Assembly: GCA_036169595.1 (NCBI GenBank)
Contig: CM069767.1
Location: 3,973,501-4,037,500 of the forward strand
DNA: 64,000 nt
Source: Dictyostelium firmibasis
Taxonomy: Eukaryota > Evosea > Eumycetozoa > Dictyosteliales > Dictyosteliaceae
Direction: 5' to 3'
Positions 62,401 to 64,000 of the stretch are shown here, piece by piece. The notes beneath the pieces were generated by a model. The model had not been told where the DNA came from, made no database searches, and saw only the letters and a list, made by a program, of their open reading frames with translations. The first letter of the stretch is position 1. Each line of letters starts with the position of its first letter. The position numbers and the translations under genes were made by a program.

Positions 62401-64000
62401 AAATAATCTTGAGTTGATTTTAACTGAGTGAGGGTTTCATTTAATTCATTATTTTTCTCTTGTAATTGATTTGATAGACCATCTAATTTTAATTTTAACT
62501 CTTGTTCTTTTTCTTTTGATTGAACTGATAAATCGTCAAGTTTAGATTGTAGTTGCATAGAAGAAGAGTTTGAATTTTCAATTAATTGATTGATTTCATT
62601 TTGTTTTTCAGTTGATTGCTTAGATAATTCTTTAATCTCTTGTTCTTTTTCATCTAATTGATCAGAGGTTTTTAAAATCTTTGAATTTAATTCTGAAATC
62701 ATTGTATTATTATTTTCAATTTCTTGTTGTTTATCATTAAGTTTTTCAAGAATTTGGGATTGTGAATCATTTAATTTCTTTAATTCTTCATCTTTTTCTT
62801 GAATTGAATCTTTGGCAATATTTAAAAAGCTTTCATATTCTTGAATCTTATTTGATTGTTGATTTGAAGTATCTATCGATGATTCAAGTTCTTTTTCTTT
62901 TTCTTTTAGATTTGATTTCAATTGTTCTAATAATAAATTTAATTCATTTGAAGTTGATGTTGAATTTTCAAGTAATGATTGAATTTTTTCATCCTTTTCT
63001 GTTAATTCTCTATCTTTTGATTGAATTTCCTTTAGTTTATCATCTACAATCGATTTTAAAGAGTCGATTTCATTATTTACCAATTGTAATTTGGTAGAGA
63101 ATTCATTTCTATCATTTTCTAAATCTGCTTGAGATTGTTGTAAAGATTGTTGAAATGTTTTAACTTGTTCTAATCTTTGTTGATTAGTTTCATTCAGTTC
63201 CTTTTCTTTATCTTCAATTTCAGATTCATATTGTTTAACTCTTTTATCAGTTTGTTGTTTTTGTGTATCCATAGATGATATTAGATCTTCATTTTCATCT
63301 TTAGCCTCTTCTAGTGATTCTTGTAATCTTTTAATTTTCTCCTCTAATAATTGAGTTACTTTTGAATCGGTTGAATTTAAATTCTCAATTAATTGAATTT
63401 CTTTAATCTTTTCAGTCAATTTCAAGATTTCATTATCTTTTTTAGTTTGTTCAATCTCTGAACGATGTTCAACATCAATTAGTCTCTCCATTTGTTTCCC
63501 TAATGTCTTTAGTGAATCATCTTTAGTTGACAATGATTGAGTTAACATTTTGATCTCTTGATCTTTTTTAGTGGTTTCTTTAATTTCAATGGTTCTTTGC
63601 TCTTCTAATCTTTTTTCTTTCTCTTGGAATCTCCTTTCAGTCTCTTGATATTTCTCTTGTAAATTTTTAACTTTCTCTTTTAGTTTAATGATTTCATTAT
63701 CTTTGGTTTTAACTAATCCATCTAATACTTGAGTTTGACTAGAGTTAATCTCATGATATTTAATGGCATCTTTTATACCCTCTATCCAATAGTTAATCTC
63801 TGTATCATTTCTAGCTCTTAATATGTAAACTCTACCTGGTACCTCTACATGAAATACAAAATTACCATCAACTTTCTTTATTGAAGTAACTTGACGAATA
63901 TCTAAATTACCTAATGATAATGCTGTAGATGATGCTGTTGATGAACTAAAACTAACATCTTTTGGTGGTGGATTTTCAAAATAATGTAGATCATATCCAT
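59448..64000 (-). CDS. PH-domain giant coiled-coil protein (5' end outside the window)
   Basis: The minus-strand frame is open from the window edge to the stop at 59448, at least 1,517 residues, so the start lies beyond 64000. The visible N-terminal part (LDIRQVTSIKKVDGNFVFHV, then RARNDTEINYWIEGIKDAIK) looks like the end of a PH domain, which binds phosphoinositides or proteins. Then follows about 1,300 residues of coiled coil with regular heptads. Internal repeats of about 70 residues carry ELIENSTSSSDELQSKLNQL and related forms, and a very regular QDKDNQL 7-mer block. The C-terminus (about the last 70 residues, FFAIARSLKLQGAHMGWSMS then EWPIWVSNQLEK) is non-repetitive and may be a separate domain. 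Probable scaffold or tether. Confidence 0.85.
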   Translation of the reverse strand, partial: GYDLHYFENPPPKDVSFSSSTASSTALSLGNLDIRQVTSIKKVDGNFVFHVEVPGRVYILRARNDTEINYWIEGIKDAIKYHEINSSQTQVLDGLVKTKDNEIIKLKEKVKNLQEKYQETERRFQEKEKRLEEQRTIEIKETTKKDQEIKMLTQSLSTKDDSLKTLGKQMERLIDVEHRSEIEQTKKDNEILKLTEKIKEIQLIENLNSTDSKVTQLLEEKIKRLQESLEEAKDENEDLISSMDTQKQQTDKRVKQYESEIEDKEKELNETNQQRLEQVKTFQQSLQQSQADLENDRNEFSTKLQLVNNEIDSLKSIVDDKLKEIQSKDRELTEKDEKIQSLLENSTSTSNELNLLLEQLKSNLKEKEKELESSIDTSNQQSNKIQEYESFLNIAKDSIQEKDEELKKLNDSQSQILEKLNDKQQEIENNNTMISELNSKILKTSDQLDEKEQEIKELSKQSTEKQNEINQLIENSNSSSMQLQSKLDDLSVQSKEKEQELKLKLDGLSNQLQEKNNELNETLTQLKSTQDYLQEKEYKIKELIENSTSSADELQSKLNDISDQLQEKIKDIEQLSTKLQDKEDILQDNLNELTLIKDELYEKENEIKEKQDRLQEKDNQIQDKDNQLQDKDSQLQDKDNQLQDKDSQLKEKENQLQDKDNEIKDKDNELKDKDNEFNEKDNELKSIKDLMVEKENEIKDKEEKIKELIENNESYSDELQSKLSQLLDQLKDKENELDNQSNSILELNSKILDINNKLNDKENELIVKDNKIQELIENSTSSSDELQSKLNQLSDQLKEKDVNLKSLETSIIEKDQKLDELNQSHKLSIDQLQEKLNEKEDKINELIENNESSFDELQSKLNQLSNQLQEKDSQLKSFETLIVEKDQKLNELIENNESSYDELQSKINQLSNQLEEKDNELISLETSIIEKDNQLKSLETSIIEKDQKLEELIQSHKVSNDELQEKLNEREDRIKELIENSSSSSDELQSKLNQLSDQLQEKGNQLKSFETLIIEKDQKLDELTQSNQATIDELQEKLKEKDDELIESNQSSKDQQTKFDEITNELEQLKLELEDKNNKVLDLNSQIIDVNHQFGDKENEITQLQSKLNDKDQEIENQNNTILDLNSKILDINHQLSEKEKEIVNNSNNNNDESTKLIEDLKEKLQDLENELNLEKDTVNEKYEKIKELKDEIESISETLNEKEQEINEMVHDYDESINENNEQKDLIKSLNERLTIAHLKINEKDNQIHSLSKDGLSEIQSQLNLITSQLSEKDNLLLEKSQIISDLELQLRESYKERSNQPQQQMISPDLSNSIDIDESIEEKEEIINQLKEKNQQLDQQIQDLCQQFNSSKQENELKYQQLEEENEGWKNEIDSLNERLNNQSMASPNSSELQQKLDIISNQDLTIKQLEKDLQEKSSKIDSLENQVEEMDKQYHTEIDQKKVESSEKLQSIQLEIDTIREKYFFAIARSLKLQGAHMGWSMSRSIFDMFDEIKSSNIKFEEWPIWVSNQLEK

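Noticed and set aside
59448-63548. Start of the coiled-coil protein at the Met near 63548
   Set aside because: The frame continues open upstream to the window edge with PH-like sequence, so that Met is internal.

Overview
The window is nuclear DNA of a social amoeba, almost certainly Dictyostelium discoideum or a very close relative. The evidence is extreme A+T richness with homopolymer A and T runs in every spacer, short AT-rich introns of about 70-160 bp with GTA/GTG...AG borders, coding triplet repeats giving long Asn and Gln tracts, and families known from this group (TmcB/TmcC-like proteins, G8-domain secreted proteins, a large modular polyketide synthase, Atg8b). I see about 20 protein genes, two or three gene remnants and one probable DNA transposon. 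I see no tRNA, rRNA or CRISPR array. All exon joins given were built by hand from GT/AG sites and checked for reading phase, not for transcripts.

Layout. 1-1350 is spacer. 1351-6314 (+) is a 1,512-residue multi-pass TmcB/TmcC-like protein. 6653-8596 (+) is an F-box/LRR-like protein. 8905-9463 (+) is a small three-exon gene. 10089-13636 (-) encodes a protein with a PH-like region, leucine-rich repeats and RhoGAP, like CARMIL-GAP. 14474-18292 (-) is a secreted G8-domain protein. 19348-19647 and 19767-21905 (+) are a small two-TM ORF and a helical-repeat protein. 22227-37403 is the accessory part of the window: two tandem TMEM151-like membrane genes enclose a 2,861-residue reducing polyketide synthase with a C-terminal thioester-reductase domain and a 2.7-kb interval bounded by a 40-bp inverted repeat that carries an intact DDE (Harbinger/DDE_Tnp_4-type) transposase gene and a degraded second gene.

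37831-43034 (-) is a seven-exon armadillo-repeat protein. 44897-45974 (+) is a CHORD-CS protein (Hsp90 co-chaperone family), convergent with atg8b (46354-46991, -). 48367-51273 (+) is an IQ-DH-PH RhoGEF. 51493-52161 (-) is a FAM210/DUF1279 mitochondrial protein. 52504-54438 (-) is a second F-box/LRR-like protein. 56356-57172 (+) is a PRELI/Ups lipid-transfer protein. 57406-59384 (+) is a cytosolic-type Xaa-Pro aminopeptidase P. 59448-64000 (-) is the 3' part of a PH plus giant coiled-coil protein that runs off the window.

Functional links. No operon-like pathway is present, as expected for a eukaryote. Two Rho/Rac regulators (a GAP and a GEF) and two stress or autophagy components (CHORD-CS, Atg8b) are simply neighbours. 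The most noteworthy unit is 22-37 kb, where a tandem duplication with a near-identical tract, a polyketide synthase and a candidate uncharacterised transposon lie together.
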